Source: Akkermansia muciniphila
GTDB lineage: Bacteria > Verrucomicrobiota > Verrucomicrobiia > Limisphaerales > UBA9464
Assembly: GCA_945861565.1 (NCBI GenBank)
Contig: CAMAUY010000027.1
Coordinates: 1 to 54,517 of the forward strand
Direction of reading: 5' to 3'
Length of the DNA: 54,517 nucleotides
The notes under the pieces were generated by a model, which was not told the DNA's origin, made no database searches, and saw only the letters and a list, made by a program, of their open reading frames with translations. Below, piece by piece: positions 34,353-43,029 of this stretch. How positions within the stretch are numbered: position 1 is the first letter of the stretch; every line of letters starts with the position of its first letter. Made by a program: the position numbers and the translations under genes.

Positions 34353-34862
34353 TCACTTCGGCGGCGGTCTCTCGTTGCCTTCGGGAAACTTGAACGGCAC
34401 CGAGCCGAATTTTGTGCCGCGAATCGTCAACGAAACCAGTTCCCCGTCAAACTTGCCGACGGTCCGCAGCCATCCCGCGTGCGCCTCAAAGAGCGATGTG
34501 TCTCCGGCAGTTTCCCCCGTGGCAGGATTCGCCATCGCCTGAAAGGACAGACGCTCCAGCTTCCCCGACACTTGGGCATTGATTGTAAAGGTAAGATCTG
34601 CCACCCGGATGAAGTTTTCCAGGTGTCCATCCAGGATATAGCATTTCATGACTCCCACTTCGGGATCTCTGACAAGCTCCAAATGGAAGGACTCGTCGCC
34701 CAATTCAATGGCGGTGCCGCCATGGGGTGGCGTGTGCGCGTGCTTGACGGGAGGAGATGCGCCCGCTGTTTGTCTCCCGTGGCCGCCGTCCCCGCAACCG
34801 GGAGCCGAGGCGAGAATCACGGTGCTGAGCAAGGCGGCAAAAACGAAGCGTGTGAAGTTCAT
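34353..34862 (-). CDS. Exported His-rich protein, possible lipoprotein, metal-related
   Basis: 169 aa. An N-terminal leader (MNFTRFVFAALLSTVILAS) is followed by APGCGDGGHG; the Cys may be lipidated, although APGC is a weak lipobox. Then comes VKHAHTPPHGGTAIELGDES with four histidines, a pattern I associate with small periplasmic proteins found near heavy-metal efflux systems. The rest is a beta-rich domain (FHLELVRDPEVGVMKCYILD, VADLTFTINAQVSGKL, SLTIRG) with no enzymatic motif. Metal binding is inferred from the His cluster only. No efflux gene is present in the window. It converges on prepilin copy 2. Confidence 0.65.
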   Translation of the reverse strand: MNFTRFVFAALLSTVILASAPGCGDGGHGRQTAGASPPVKHAHTPPHGGTAIELGDESFHLELVRDPEVGVMKCYILDGHLENFIRVADLTFTINAQVSGKLERLSFQAMANPATGETAGDTSLFEAHAGWLRTVGKFDGELVSLTIRGTKFGSVPFKFPEGNERPPPK

Positions 34863-35013
34863 CCTGTCGTAGTTTGATAGTCCTCCGTCATCCGTTTAGC
34901 ATTCTGCGCGGGATTCGGGATTTGTCGCTGGGCCTTGGGATCAACGACCCGGTCAAGATATTCGACTCGCATGAGTGAGTGGAGCCGGCCGCAGCCAACC
35001 GCCGTTGAGCCCG

Positions 35014-36273
35014 TCATCCGGTGAAGCGGCGTCCGACGACCACGGCATTGTGGCCACCGAAGCCGAACGAATTATTCATGAACGTGTTGAATCGTTGCTC
35101 GCGAGCCGTGTGCGGGATGTAGTCCAGGTCACATTCGGGATCTGGATTGTCCAGATTGATCGTCGGGGGTAGGACCTGCGTTTCGATCGCTTTGCAGCAG
35201 AGGACGGTCTCGATGCCGCCAGCGGCGCCGAGCATGTGGCCGGTTGCACCCTTGGTTGAGCTGATGGCCAATTTTTTCGCGTGCGGCCCGAAGAGGTTCT
35301 TCAAAGCCCGGGTTTCGCAGATATCTCCGACCGGGGTGCTGGTGGCGTGGGCATTTACGTAGTCAATTTGATCAGCGGCCATTTCCGCGTGGCGGAGCGC
35401 CATCTTCATCGCGCGAATCGCCCCTTCCCCTTCCGGGTGTGGCGCGGTCATGTGGTTGGCATCGGCGGTGTTGCCGTATCCGACCAGTTCGCAGTAGATG
35501 TGGGCACCCCGTTTGCGGGCGTGGCTCAGTTCCTCAAGGACGACCACGGCGGCCCCTTCGCCCATGACAAAGCCATCCCGGTCGCGGTCGAAGGGTCGGG
35601 AAGACTTTTGCGGAGCGTCATTGCGGGTGCTCATCGCCTTCATGGCGGCGAATCCGCTCATCCCCATGGGAACCACCGTCGCTTCGGTGCCACCGGCAAA
35701 CATGACCTGGGCGTCCCCGCGCTTGAGGGTGGCCCAGGCTTCACCGATGGCGTGAGTGGCGGTGGCACAGGCGGAACATGTGGCAAAATTGGGGCCACGC
35801 AGTCGGTAGTAAAGCGAGAAGAGTCCCGAGGCCATGTTCAGGATCAGCATCGGGATCATGAAGGGCGAGACTCGGCCTGGGCCCTTGGCGGTCAGGATCG
35901 TGTGTTGCTCCTCGGTGGTGTGGAGGCCGCCGATTCCGGACCCCAGGAAGACTCCGATTTCGTCTAGGTTGACCGAGTTCAGATCCAGGCCGGAGTCTTT
36001 GAGTGCACCCCATCCGGCAAAAACTCCGAAGTGGGTGAAGCGATCCGTCCGGCGAATTTCCTTGGGGGAGGGAAAAGCCGGGGTTGGGTCAAAGTTCCTC
36101 ACTTCGGCCGCGATCTGACAATCGTAGGCGGAAATGTCGAAGGCAGATACGCGATCAATCCCGCATTTCCCGGCGACGATATTTTGCCATAAGGTGGCGG
36201 CGTCATTGCCCAGGGAGCTGGCAACGCCAAGTCCCGTGATTACCACCCGCCGATCTGACCAGTTACTACCCAT
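35014..36273 (-). CDS. fabF: 3-oxoacyl-ACP synthase II (KAS II)
   Basis: 419 aa, the normal FabF length (E. coli 413). It elongates acyl-ACP by condensation with malonyl-ACP in fatty-acid synthesis. Seen: VVITGLGVASSLG at the N-terminus, the nucleophilic Cys in ATCSACATATHAIGEA (~169), the catalytic His in YVNAHATSTPVGD and the second His in KGATGHMLGAAGGIE, plus the C-terminal NSFGFGGHNAVVV loop. All catalytic residues are present. It lies downstream of acpP on the same strand but is separated from it by a 203-bp gap with a strong intrinsic terminator, so it probably has its own promoter or depends on read-through. Confidence 0.95.
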   Translation of the reverse strand: MGSNWSDRRVVITGLGVASSLGNDAATLWQNIVAGKCGIDRVSAFDISAYDCQIAAEVRNFDPTPAFPSPKEIRRTDRFTHFGVFAGWGALKDSGLDLNSVNLDEIGVFLGSGIGGLHTTEEQHTILTAKGPGRVSPFMIPMLILNMASGLFSLYYRLRGPNFATCSACATATHAIGEAWATLKRGDAQVMFAGGTEATVVPMGMSGFAAMKAMSTRNDAPQKSSRPFDRDRDGFVMGEGAAVVVLEELSHARKRGAHIYCELVGYGNTADANHMTAPHPEGEGAIRAMKMALRHAEMAADQIDYVNAHATSTPVGDICETRALKNLFGPHAKKLAISSTKGATGHMLGAAGGIETVLCCKAIETQVLPPTINLDNPDPECDLDYIPHTAREQRFNTFMNNSFGFGGHNAVVVGRRFTG

Positions 36274-36411
36274 ATCGAATGAATTGTTTTAAGCGGCGTT
36301 TTTCGACCGCTCAACATTGCACCAACCCAACATGGAACGGGGACGTTCCCACCGCTCCGACGGTGGCCCGCCGGCGAGACCCTGGTGCGGATTTCGCCTG
36401 CTCAGGAAAAG

Positions 36412-36445
36412 AAAAAACGGGCAGCGGGTGAAACCGTCTGCCCGG
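36412..36445 (-). terminator. Intrinsic terminator downstream of acpP
   Basis: Reading the minus strand after the acpP stop, CGGGCAG (36444-36438) pairs perfectly with CTGCCCG (36424-36418) and is followed at once by a run of six T (36417-36412) and then more T-rich sequence. It lies 32 bp past the acpP stop codon and before fabF. Confidence 0.85.
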
Positions 36446-36476
36446 TGATGACCGCGGCCTGCGCCGCTTCAGGAAC

Positions 36477-36719
36477 CTACTTCTGCTGTTCCTCGATGTA
36501 CCGATTGACGTCGCCGACGGTGGCCAGTTTTTCGGCATCCTCGTCGGGTATCTCGGAGCCGAACTCCTCCTCCAGCGCCATCACAAGTTCCACGGTGTCG
36601 AGTGAATCGGCACCAAGGTCTTCAATGAACTTTGCGTCGGGTGTGACCTGGTCAGCGTTCACGCCGAGCTGCTCGACGATGATATCTTTGATTCGTTGCT
36701 CGATGGATTTTTCAGCCAT
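36477..36719 (-). CDS. acpP: Acyl carrier protein
   Basis: 80 aa. Four-helix acyl carrier protein with the phosphopantetheine attachment serine in [20 protein letters not shown] (DSL motif at ~residues 38-40), the acidic helix II expected for partner recognition, and [20 protein letters not shown]. The length and sequence match bacterial AcpP. An AGGA-type Shine-Dalgarno (taggaaaacc) precedes the ATG. It is cytoplasmic and carries growing acyl chains for fatty-acid synthases including the adjacent FabF. A candidate promoter lies 30-60 bp upstream and an intrinsic terminator directly downstream, so it can be expressed as a separate abundant transcript. Confidence 0.97.
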   Translation of the reverse strand: MAEKSIEQRIKDIIVEQLGVNADQVTPDAKFIEDLGADSLDTVELVMALEEEFGSEIPDEDAEKLATVGDVNRYIEEQQK

Positions 36720-36746
36720 GGGTTTTCCTATTTTTCTTTCGCGGCC

Positions 36747-36775
36747 TTCGTAGGCGAGGGGGATGGAAGCGTCAA
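36747..36775 (-). promoter_or_regulatory. Candidate sigma-70-type promoter of acpP
   Basis: On the minus strand TTGACG (36775-36770) and TACGAA (36752-36747) are separated by exactly 17 bp, about 28 bp upstream of the acpP ATG. The -35 matches the consensus in five of six positions; the -10 is weak. Assigned by eye only. Confidence 0.4.
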
Positions 36776-36965
36776 GGACTGTTCCGTAATATTTTAAGTT
36801 GCACGTTTACCGCCAATCTCAAGAAAAGCGGCACCGAAACTGATTCCAACTCCGGCGAACGCTTGAAATGAGCCGTGACTGGCTCCGGGTGTCAAGACCT
36901 GTGACGCGGGGGCGATCGGGACCGAAACCGAGATCGAGCGATCGGACCGTATGCGATGCCCGTGA

Positions 36966-37412
36966 TTATTCACTTTCGCCGTCCTTCAGTTCATTCTCGG
37001 TCACCCAGCAAATCGTTTTCCACAGGAGCCAGGCAACCAAGGATAGCACGACAATGGCCAGCGCCAGGCCGATGAAGACTTCGTTGCGTCGCTCCGGCTG
37101 AACGAACCGCAGGGGATAGAGAAACGCGGTGATCGCCATGGTGACCAGTCCGGCCGCCGCTTGCTTGAGGCGGCGGTGGCTGAGATTGGTTTCCTGAGCG
37201 GCGGAACGAAACACCAGTTGCCAGAAGCGGATGCCGATAACCAGTCCAAGCAACACCAGCGGACCAATGGCCCAATGCCAACGCAGCACCAATTTTCCTC
37301 CCATTCCAACTTCGACAGCTGCCAGCGATGCCAACATTCCGGCAAACGCCAAGCCGGTGGCCACGGCAACGAGTTGCTGGAAAAACCGATCGTTGGTGCT
37401 GGGAGGGATCAT
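36966..37412 (-). CDS. Small inner-membrane protein of unknown function
   Basis: About 148 aa from the ATG at 37412. The frame is open to 37523, but that part overlaps the end of purM, so the start just after purM is chosen (19-bp gap). Four hydrophobic segments are visible: residues ~10-30 (LVAVATGLAFAGMLASLAAV), ~43-63 (WAIGPLVLLGLVIGI), ~85-100 (AAAGLVTMAITAFLYPL) and ~113-133 (GLALAIVVLSLVAWLLWKTI), ending in an acidic tail (ENELKDGESE). I do not recognise a family. Its position implies cotranscription with purM, but no functional link is evident. Confidence 0.6.
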   Translation of the reverse strand: MIPPSTNDRFFQQLVAVATGLAFAGMLASLAAVEVGMGGKLVLRWHWAIGPLVLLGLVIGIRFWQLVFRSAAQETNLSHRRLKQAAAGLVTMAITAFLYPLRFVQPERRNEVFIGLALAIVVLSLVAWLLWKTICWVTENELKDGESE

Positions 37413-37431
37413 TTTGTTCGCAAGGCCCGAT

Positions 37432-38487
37432 TCATTCAACCCGGCACGCGCCACCGCCCCGGGTGACGTCACCGATGTGCCAGGCCGAAAACTTGGCTTT
37501 GTGGATGGCCCGGAGCACCGCACTCGCCTGGTCGGCCTCCACGATGGCAGTCATGCCGATGCCCATGTTAAAGACTTGGTAAAGTTCCTCGTCGGGGACA
37601 CCTGCATGCGCCTCAATCAGGCGGAAGATCGGCAGCATATCCCAGGAGCCCTTGCGAATGACAACGTCACATTTTGCGGGAAGGATCCGGGGTAGATTGT
37701 CGGTGAATCCGCCGCCGGTGATGTGGGCTAGGCCCTTTAACCGGCGGGGATTTCCGGGGCGGTTAAATTTACGGAGCAGAGACTGAACCAGTGGGCCATA
37801 GCTGATGTGGACAGCCAACAACGCTTCCCCGAGGGTGGTTCCAAGTTCTGGCACCCGGCGGTTTAGTTTCCACTTCCACTGCTCCAGGAAAATCCTGCGA
37901 GCGAGTGAATAGCCGTTGGTATGTAGCCCGCTGGAACCGATTCCCAGGACAATGTCGCCTGGACGAATTTCCCGCCCGGTCAACATCGCCGGCTTGTCCA
38001 CGATTCCGACAATCGTGCCGCTGAGGTCGTACTCTCCGGCTTGATAAAAGCCCGGCATCTGAGCGGTTTCTCCTCCGATCAGGGCGCAGCCGTTGGCCGC
38101 GCAGCCCCGCGCAAAGCCACCGATGATCTCGGTGAAGACGTGGGGTTCGAGTTTTCCCGTACCGAGGTAGTCGAGAAAAAAGAGGGGTTCGGCACCGAGC
38201 ACGGCGATGTCATTGACGCAATGATTGACCAAATCCTCGCCAATGGTGCCGTGGCGATTCATGGCGAAGGCAATCTTGAGTTTCGTGCCAACGCCGTCGA
38301 CGCTGCTGACCAGGACGGGATGGCGGTGCCGTCGCGTGTTGAGCGCAAACAGCCCACCGAATCCTCCGACTTTGCCCAGGACTTCAGGTCGGTGGGTTGA
38401 GGCGAGCAATTGGGGCAGGGTGGCTTTCACGCGGTTCCCAAGATCAATGTCAACGCCGGCGGCGGCGTATGCTTTCGGACGTTTCAT
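37432..38487 (-). CDS. purM: Phosphoribosylformylglycinamidine cyclo-ligase
   Basis: 351 aa, the normal PurM length. It converts FGAM to aminoimidazole ribonucleotide with ATP in de novo purine synthesis. Motifs: AAGVDIDLGNRV at the N-terminus, SSVDGVGTKLKIAF, HCVNDIAVLGAEPLFFLDY, ALIGGETAQMPGFY, GDIVLGIGSSGLHTNGYSLA and HITGGGFTDNLPRIL. All are characteristic of the AIRS/PurM fold, a cytoplasmic dimer. It is divergent from the AAA ATPase gene, with a 94-bp gap that should contain both promoters, and is followed by a small membrane-protein gene. Confidence 0.96.
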   Translation of the reverse strand: MKRPKAYAAAGVDIDLGNRVKATLPQLLASTHRPEVLGKVGGFGGLFALNTRRHRHPVLVSSVDGVGTKLKIAFAMNRHGTIGEDLVNHCVNDIAVLGAEPLFFLDYLGTGKLEPHVFTEIIGGFARGCAANGCALIGGETAQMPGFYQAGEYDLSGTIVGIVDKPAMLTGREIRPGDIVLGIGSSGLHTNGYSLARRIFLEQWKWKLNRRVPELGTTLGEALLAVHISYGPLVQSLLRKFNRPGNPRRLKGLAHITGGGFTDNLPRILPAKCDVVIRKGSWDMLPIFRLIEAHAGVPDEELYQVFNMGIGMTAIVEADQASAVLRAIHKAKFSAWHIGDVTRGGGACRVE

Positions 38488-38581
38488 GCGATGGCAACTA
38501 TTTGGACCGGACCGCGCGGTGTCGAGGGGGAAGCGGGTTCAGGCTTCTTTTTTGCCGGATTTCTCTCTACCGGTAGGCCTT

Positions 38582-40081
38582 GTGTCGTTTACCGCAGAAT
38601 TGGAATTGCTGATCCGTGCCCGCTATCCGTTGGTCTACGTGCTGACCGGAGAAGAACTCCGCGCCGAGGAGGCGGTCTTGGAAGTTGCCGGGCGACGGAA
38701 CAAAAAAGTGTTTGCATGGACCTGCACGGGCGGTTTGGTTCCGGCGGGAACGAGCATCCAATCGAAACACCGGAACATGGCCACCCGGGATCCGTTGATA
38801 GCCCTGGATCAGATCCTGGAACAGGTCGAGCCCGCCGTGTTTGTTTTCAAAGACCTTCACGCATGGATGGGGCCGGCCTATCCGGCGGTCGTTCGGAAAC
38901 TCAAGGACATCGCCCTCCACCTGAAGAATAGTCTCAAGACGATCCTCTTGGTATCGCCGGTGTTGATGATTCCGATCGAGCTGGAAAAAGAGATCACGGT
39001 GTTGTCGCTCCCGCTGCCGGATCGAGCGGAGTTGGGGGCTTTGCTCGATGAAATCGCCGAAGAAATGGAAAATCAAGGGTCGGTGCGCGTCGACGTGGAT
39101 GCGGCGGGCAGGGACCGATTGATGGAAGCGGCGCGGGGATTGACTCGGGCGGAGACGGAAAATGTTTTTGCCCGGGTGCTCGTAAAGCATGGGCGGCTGG
39201 GAGGTGATTTGGTCAGCGAGGTATTTGCGGAAAAGCAGCAGTTGGTGCGGAAAAATGGATTGCTCGAATACCTCGTTCCCGCGGAGGGATTTGATCATGT
39301 GGGCGGCCTGGCAGGGCTGAAAAAATGGCTAAGAGAACGGCGATTGGCTTTTACCCTCGAGGCCCGAGAGTTTGGGCTGCCGTCACCGCGGGGCGTGCTC
39401 CTGCTCGGAGTGCAGGGCTGCGGCAAGAGTCTGTGCGCAAAAGCCGTCGCCAGCGAATGGCAACTGCCGCTCCTGCGATTCGACCTGGGTCGGTTGTTCG
39501 GAAGTTACGTCGGATCGTCCGAGGAAAACGTCCGACGCGCGATCGCTGTCGCCGAGAGTGTCTCTCCCGCTGTGCTGTGGATCGACGAAATTGACAAGGC
39601 CTTTGCCGGGACGGCCAGCAGCGGTGCGAGCGATGGCGGCACCGGAGCCCGCGTTTTCGGCACGTTGCTCACGTGGTTGGCTGAAAAGACCGCCCCGGTG
39701 TTCGTCGTCGCCACGGCAAATGACATTTCGCATCTGCCTCCCGAGCTGCTTCGGCGGGGGCGTTTCGATGAGATTTTTTTCGTCGACCTGCCTGACGACG
39801 CTGGCCGCGCCGAAATCCTCCGTGTGCATCTCAACCGCCGCGGCCGGTCGGCGGAATTCTTTGATGTTGGGGCGGTCGTCGCGGCCACTCCCGATTTCAG
39901 TGGTGCCGAGATTGAAGCCGTCGTCGTGGCGGGCCTGTATTCCGCATTTGCCGCAGGTCACGACCTCACGTCGGACGATTTATTGCGCGCCGGTCATGAA
40001 ATGATCCCTTTGGCGCGCACGATGGCCGAGCAGACGAATCGATTGCGGGAATGGGCAACCGTTCGGGCTCGGAGAGCTTAA
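38582..40081 (+). CDS. Ycf46-like AAA ATPase
   Basis: About 499 aa from the GTG at 38582, with taggcctt upstream. Earlier in-frame starts back to 38225 overlap purM and are rejected. The N-terminal half (AELELLIRARYPLVYVLTGE, ~residues 5-225) is the degenerate ATPase-like region of the Ycf46 family. The C-terminal half is a canonical AAA module: Walker A GVQGCGKS (~276-283), pore/loop RLFGSYVGSSEENVRRA, Walker B VLWIDEID (~331-338), sensor ATANDI (~377) and arginine finger in LLRRGRFDEIFF (~390). Ycf46 proteins occur in cyanobacteria, plastids and some bacteria; their role is unclear, with a link to CO2 use in cyanobacteria. No partner gene is adjacent. Confidence 0.85.
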   Translation: MSFTAELELLIRARYPLVYVLTGEELRAEEAVLEVAGRRNKKVFAWTCTGGLVPAGTSIQSKHRNMATRDPLIALDQILEQVEPAVFVFKDLHAWMGPAYPAVVRKLKDIALHLKNSLKTILLVSPVLMIPIELEKEITVLSLPLPDRAELGALLDEIAEEMENQGSVRVDVDAAGRDRLMEAARGLTRAETENVFARVLVKHGRLGGDLVSEVFAEKQQLVRKNGLLEYLVPAEGFDHVGGLAGLKKWLRERRLAFTLEAREFGLPSPRGVLLLGVQGCGKSLCAKAVASEWQLPLLRFDLGRLFGSYVGSSEENVRRAIAVAESVSPAVLWIDEIDKAFAGTASSGASDGGTGARVFGTLLTWLAEKTAPVFVVATANDISHLPPELLRRGRFDEIFFVDLPDDAGRAEILRVHLNRRGRSAEFFDVGAVVAATPDFSGAEIEAVVVAGLYSAFAAGHDLTSDDLLRAGHEMIPLARTMAEQTNRLREWATVRARRA

Positions 40082-40087
40082 TTTCCT

Positions 40088-40936
40088 TCAGATCCCTTCG
40101 TAGTCCCGCACCGGTCGGGGTGGGTTGCCCCAGTGACCCTCGGGATTGGTTCCGCTGATGAGGATTCCCTCCTTGTTCCAGCCCATCGTGCCGCGCACGT
40201 CGGGGGTGCAGTAGCGCAGGGTCAGTCCGCAGCGCCGGCGTTGCGAATGGTTGGCCTTGGAGCTGTGCAAGAGCAGATCGGAGTGGATGGAAATCTGACC
40301 GGCCTTCAGTTCATCGTCCACCACCGTTCCGTACTGCTCTGCGTTTTCAACGGTCTGGTTGAGCACGTTCTGCTCGCTCGCGTCACTCGGCCTGAAAGTG
40401 AGGTGACCGTGGTGATGGGAGCCAGCCACAAAACGCATGCAGGCGTTCTCCGCATCCGCGTCGTCGATGGCCAGCCAGACGGTGAGCGTTTTGGAGGGGG
40501 TGAGGGGCCAATAGGAGGCGTCCTGGTGCCAGGCGATGATCTTGCCGTCCCCCGGCAACTTGCAGAAGACTTGGGCACCCCAGCCGACCACCTCGTCCCC
40601 CAGCAGGTCTTGGACCAAGGCCGTGATACGGGGATGGGTGATCAGGTCCCAGACCGCCCCGTATTTCATGTGGGCGGAGAGGATCGAGTAACTGCTGGCT
40701 CCCTGTGAAATCACCCGAGCGAGAATGGCGTCGAAGAAGGCGCGCGGGGCGGCGATTTCCTCCGTCGAGAGGACGCGCAGGCCTTTGATATACCCCTCGC
40801 GGTTGTAGTGGGCGATCTGCTCCGGTGTGAGGCATTTTGGATTTTGGACCGTGCTGGGATGGAAGGTTAGGTCGCGGTCCATTGTGGCGAGTTGGGCGAG
40901 TGTAGGAACGACCTTGAATTTGGGCTGAGCGCTCAT
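40088..40936 (-). CDS. Phytanoyl-CoA dioxygenase (PhyH) family Fe(II)/2-oxoglutarate oxygenase
   Basis: About 282 aa from the ATG at 40936 (alternative ATG at 40975). The double-stranded beta-helix oxygenase residues are visible: the HxD pair in IIAWHQDASYWPL (H137, D139), the distal iron His in SDLLLHSSKANHSQRRRCGL (~H224) and a following Arg that would bind 2-oxoglutarate. LTPEQIAHYNREGYI is the usual N-terminal PhyH start. The substrate is unknown; bacterial relatives hydroxylate diverse small molecules. It converges on the Ycf46-like gene with a 6-bp gap, so the transcripts probably overlap. Confidence 0.85.
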   Translation of the reverse strand: MSAQPKFKVVPTLAQLATMDRDLTFHPSTVQNPKCLTPEQIAHYNREGYIKGLRVLSTEEIAAPRAFFDAILARVISQGASSYSILSAHMKYGAVWDLITHPRITALVQDLLGDEVVGWGAQVFCKLPGDGKIIAWHQDASYWPLTPSKTLTVWLAIDDADAENACMRFVAGSHHHGHLTFRPSDASEQNVLNQTVENAEQYGTVVDDELKAGQISIHSDLLLHSSKANHSQRRRCGLTLRYCTPDVRGTMGWNKEGILISGTNPEGHWGNPPRPVRDYEGI

Positions 40937-41025
40937 GGTGAGTGGGGAGGGTACAATTATCGGCATACCAATCAAATCATTCAGGTGGTTACCCCCCCCG
41001 GGATATCGATGAATTCCATACCGAT

Positions 41026-41068
41026 ACCCAGGCCGATGGCCTGGGCTAAGGGATGACGGCCCTTTGGG
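41026..41068 (+). repeat. 43-bp interspersed repeat copy (inverted relative to 8965-9007)
   Basis: acccaggccgatggcctggg and the following bases to 41068 match the reverse complement of 8965-9007 with one A/G difference. The block contains an internal stem (CCAGGCC/GGCCTGG) and a second one (GGCCC.../GGGCC). It lies in the gap between the PhyH gene and the methyltransferase gene, where both genes point outwards. Confidence 0.75.
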
Positions 41069-41139
41069 CCTAAGGAATTGGTTGGGAGCTGTTCAATTTC
41101 CTCATTGTCAGCGCGGGCTTGCCTGTGTAGGCGGGAGCG

Positions 41140-42423
41140 GTGTTGCGCCCTTCATCTCCGCCTCCGTTTCGCCGCCGACCTTCCGAACCGGGGCCTGCCG
41201 GCCCTCCCGCCCCCAGATTTCAGCGGGCTGACTCAGCTCCCTCCGGAACTGAAACCTGGCAGAAACCCTGGGCTCAGCTGAAATACTACAGCAACCACCC
41301 GTGCATCTACCCGGCCATGCTCCGGGCCGCCTCTCCCGATGCCCGGCCGGGCAGTCTCGTCGCCGTCTATGACCGCGAAGGCCGGCCCTATGGCACCGGC
41401 TTGTATAATCCGCGCGCGCGCGTTCCGCTCCGGGTGTTTCACCACGGGGATGTTCCGGCTGATGAGGCTCACCTCGATTTGTTAATCGACCGCGCACTCG
41501 ATCTGCGTCTCGACATTCTCCGGTTGCCGGAGGTGACCGACGCGTTCCGGGTGATTCATTCCGACGGCGACAGCCTGAGCGGCTTGGTGGTGGATAAACT
41601 TGGAGACGTGCTCAGCATCGAGGTGCACAGCCTCGGGATGCATCAGCGCCTGTCACGCTGGCTCCCAAAACTGCACACGCGACTCGGCACCAAACGGGCC
41701 GTCATCGACGTGGAGGAACACATCGTGCGCTGGGAAGGAATTGATCCCAGGACTGTCGCTTCGGATCCCGTGAGGACCGTCCGCATTAAGGAGCACGGGA
41801 TTAAATATGAGATCGATTTTGCTACGGGGCATAAGACTGGATTTTTCTGCGATCAGCGTGAGAACCGCCGACGGCTCGCCGCCTTCACCCAGGGCAAACG
41901 GGTTCTGGATCTTTGTTGCTATACGGGAGGGTTCGCGCTCGCCGCGAAAGTGGCCGGGGGCGCGACGGAGGTCACCGGCGTTGATCTCGATGAAAAAGCC
42001 ATCGAACAGGCAAAGCGCAATGCCAACATCAATCAGGCCCGAATCGATTGGGTGCATTGCGACGCCTATTCCTATGCCCGCCAGATGCAAAAAAACGGGG
42101 AAACCTCGGATGTTGTGATCCTGGACCCCCCCAAGCTCATTCTCGGGCGGGACATCGAGGATGAAGCAGAGGGGATTCGTAAATACGAGGATCTGAATGC
42201 GTTGGGAATGGCCGTCCTGAAACCGGGCGGCTTGCTGGTGACGTGTTCCTGTTCCGGGCTGCTGACCAGCGAGGACTTCGAGCGCTTGGTGACCAAGGCG
42301 GCTCATCGAATGGTCCGACGCTTGCAGTTTTTGGATAGCACGGGCGCGGGTGCGGACCATCCGGTGCTCTCAAACTGTCCGGAGGGCCGTTATTTGAAGG
42401 TCCTCTGGGCGCGGGTATTCTAG
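41140..42423 (+). CDS. rlmI: RlmI-like 23S rRNA (cytosine-C5) methyltransferase
   Basis: 427 aa from a GTG at 41140 with ggcggga upstream. After a Pro/Arg-rich N-terminal extension (~40 aa, uncertain), a PUA-like domain (YYSNHPCIYPAMLRAA, GRPYGTGLYNPRARVPLRVF) precedes an EEHI-type middle domain and a Rossmann methyltransferase. Motifs: GHKTGFFCDQRENRRRL, VLDLCCYTGGFALAA (SAM-binding), VTGVDLDEKAIEQA, VVILDPPKLI and TCSCSGLLTSEDFE with the catalytic Cys, ending DHPVLSNCPEGRYLKV. These match E. coli RlmI (m5C1962 of 23S rRNA) closely. Assignment to RlmI rather than a paralogue is by motif resemblance. The next gene starts 20 bp downstream. Confidence 0.85.
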   Translation: MLRPSSPPPFRRRPSEPGPAGPPAPRFQRADSAPSGTETWQKPWAQLKYYSNHPCIYPAMLRAASPDARPGSLVAVYDREGRPYGTGLYNPRARVPLRVFHHGDVPADEAHLDLLIDRALDLRLDILRLPEVTDAFRVIHSDGDSLSGLVVDKLGDVLSIEVHSLGMHQRLSRWLPKLHTRLGTKRAVIDVEEHIVRWEGIDPRTVASDPVRTVRIKEHGIKYEIDFATGHKTGFFCDQRENRRRLAAFTQGKRVLDLCCYTGGFALAAKVAGGATEVTGVDLDEKAIEQAKRNANINQARIDWVHCDAYSYARQMQKNGETSDVVILDPPKLILGRDIEDEAEGIRKYEDLNALGMAVLKPGGLLVTCSCSGLLTSEDFERLVTKAAHRMVRRLQFLDSTGAGADHPVLSNCPEGRYLKVLWARVF

Positions 42424-42443
42424 TTTGCCCCTGACAAATCTGA

Positions 42444-42971
42444 ATGAGACCGATTGACGCGTTTCAATACTGTCCCGGTTGCTCGCGAGCTCTCCCTGAA
42501 CGCGCCGCCGAAGTATTGTTCATCGACTGCTCCTTCTGTGGCTTTCGATACTATTTTAATCCCGCAGCGGCGGTCGCCGCCTTTGCGCAACGAGCGGATG
42601 GGCAAGTCCTCATGATTCGTCGCGCCCGGGAACCCTCCCTGGGGCGGCTGGCACCCCCCGGTGGGTTCGTCGATCCCGGAGAAACGTATGAAGCCGCCTT
42701 GCTCCGGGAATTCCGCGAAGAGGTCGGCATCGAACCCAGCGGACTCCGTTACCTCTGTTCGCAACCCAATCGATACGCCTACCGCAATCTAGTTTACCCC
42801 GTGCTGGATCTTTATTTCGTCGCCCGGCTCGATGGCTCGACTGGGGTCGTCGACTCGAACGAAGTGTCGGCGGTTTGCTGGCTGACTCCTCGCGACGTTT
42901 CCCCCGCCGACCTGGCATTTGACTCCACCCGCAAGGCGTTCGAACAATTCCTTGATGCTCTCTCAGGCTAA
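42444..42971 (+). CDS. Nudix hydrolase with N-terminal zinc ribbon
   Basis: 175 aa. Two CxxC knuckles (CPGC near residue 10 and CSFC near residue 30) form a small zinc ribbon, followed by the Nudix fold. The Nudix box GFVDPGETYEAALLREFREE VG is complete, including the REFREE Mg-binding glutamates. The family cleaves nucleoside diphosphates linked to another moiety; zinc-ribbon members often act on NADH or ADP-ribose-like substrates, but the residues deciding specificity are not clear here. It follows the RlmI-like gene by 20 bp and precedes the Lon-N gene by 58 bp, so cotranscription is likely. Confidence 0.88.
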   Translation: MRPIDAFQYCPGCSRALPERAAEVLFIDCSFCGFRYYFNPAAAVAAFAQRADGQVLMIRRAREPSLGRLAPPGGFVDPGETYEAALLREFREEVGIEPSGLRYLCSQPNRYAYRNLVYPVLDLYFVARLDGSTGVVDSNEVSAVCWLTPRDVSPADLAFDSTRKAFEQFLDALSG

Positions 42972-43029
42972 AAATGCGATTGACCCGGCCCGCCGCTTGC
43001 CAGCGGACACATCCCATTTACTTTAAACC

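Noticed and set aside
38225-38581. Upstream extension of the Ycf46-like ATPase
   Set aside because: It overlaps the 5' end of purM on the other strand and shows no family similarity; the GTG at 38582 fits the family N-terminus.
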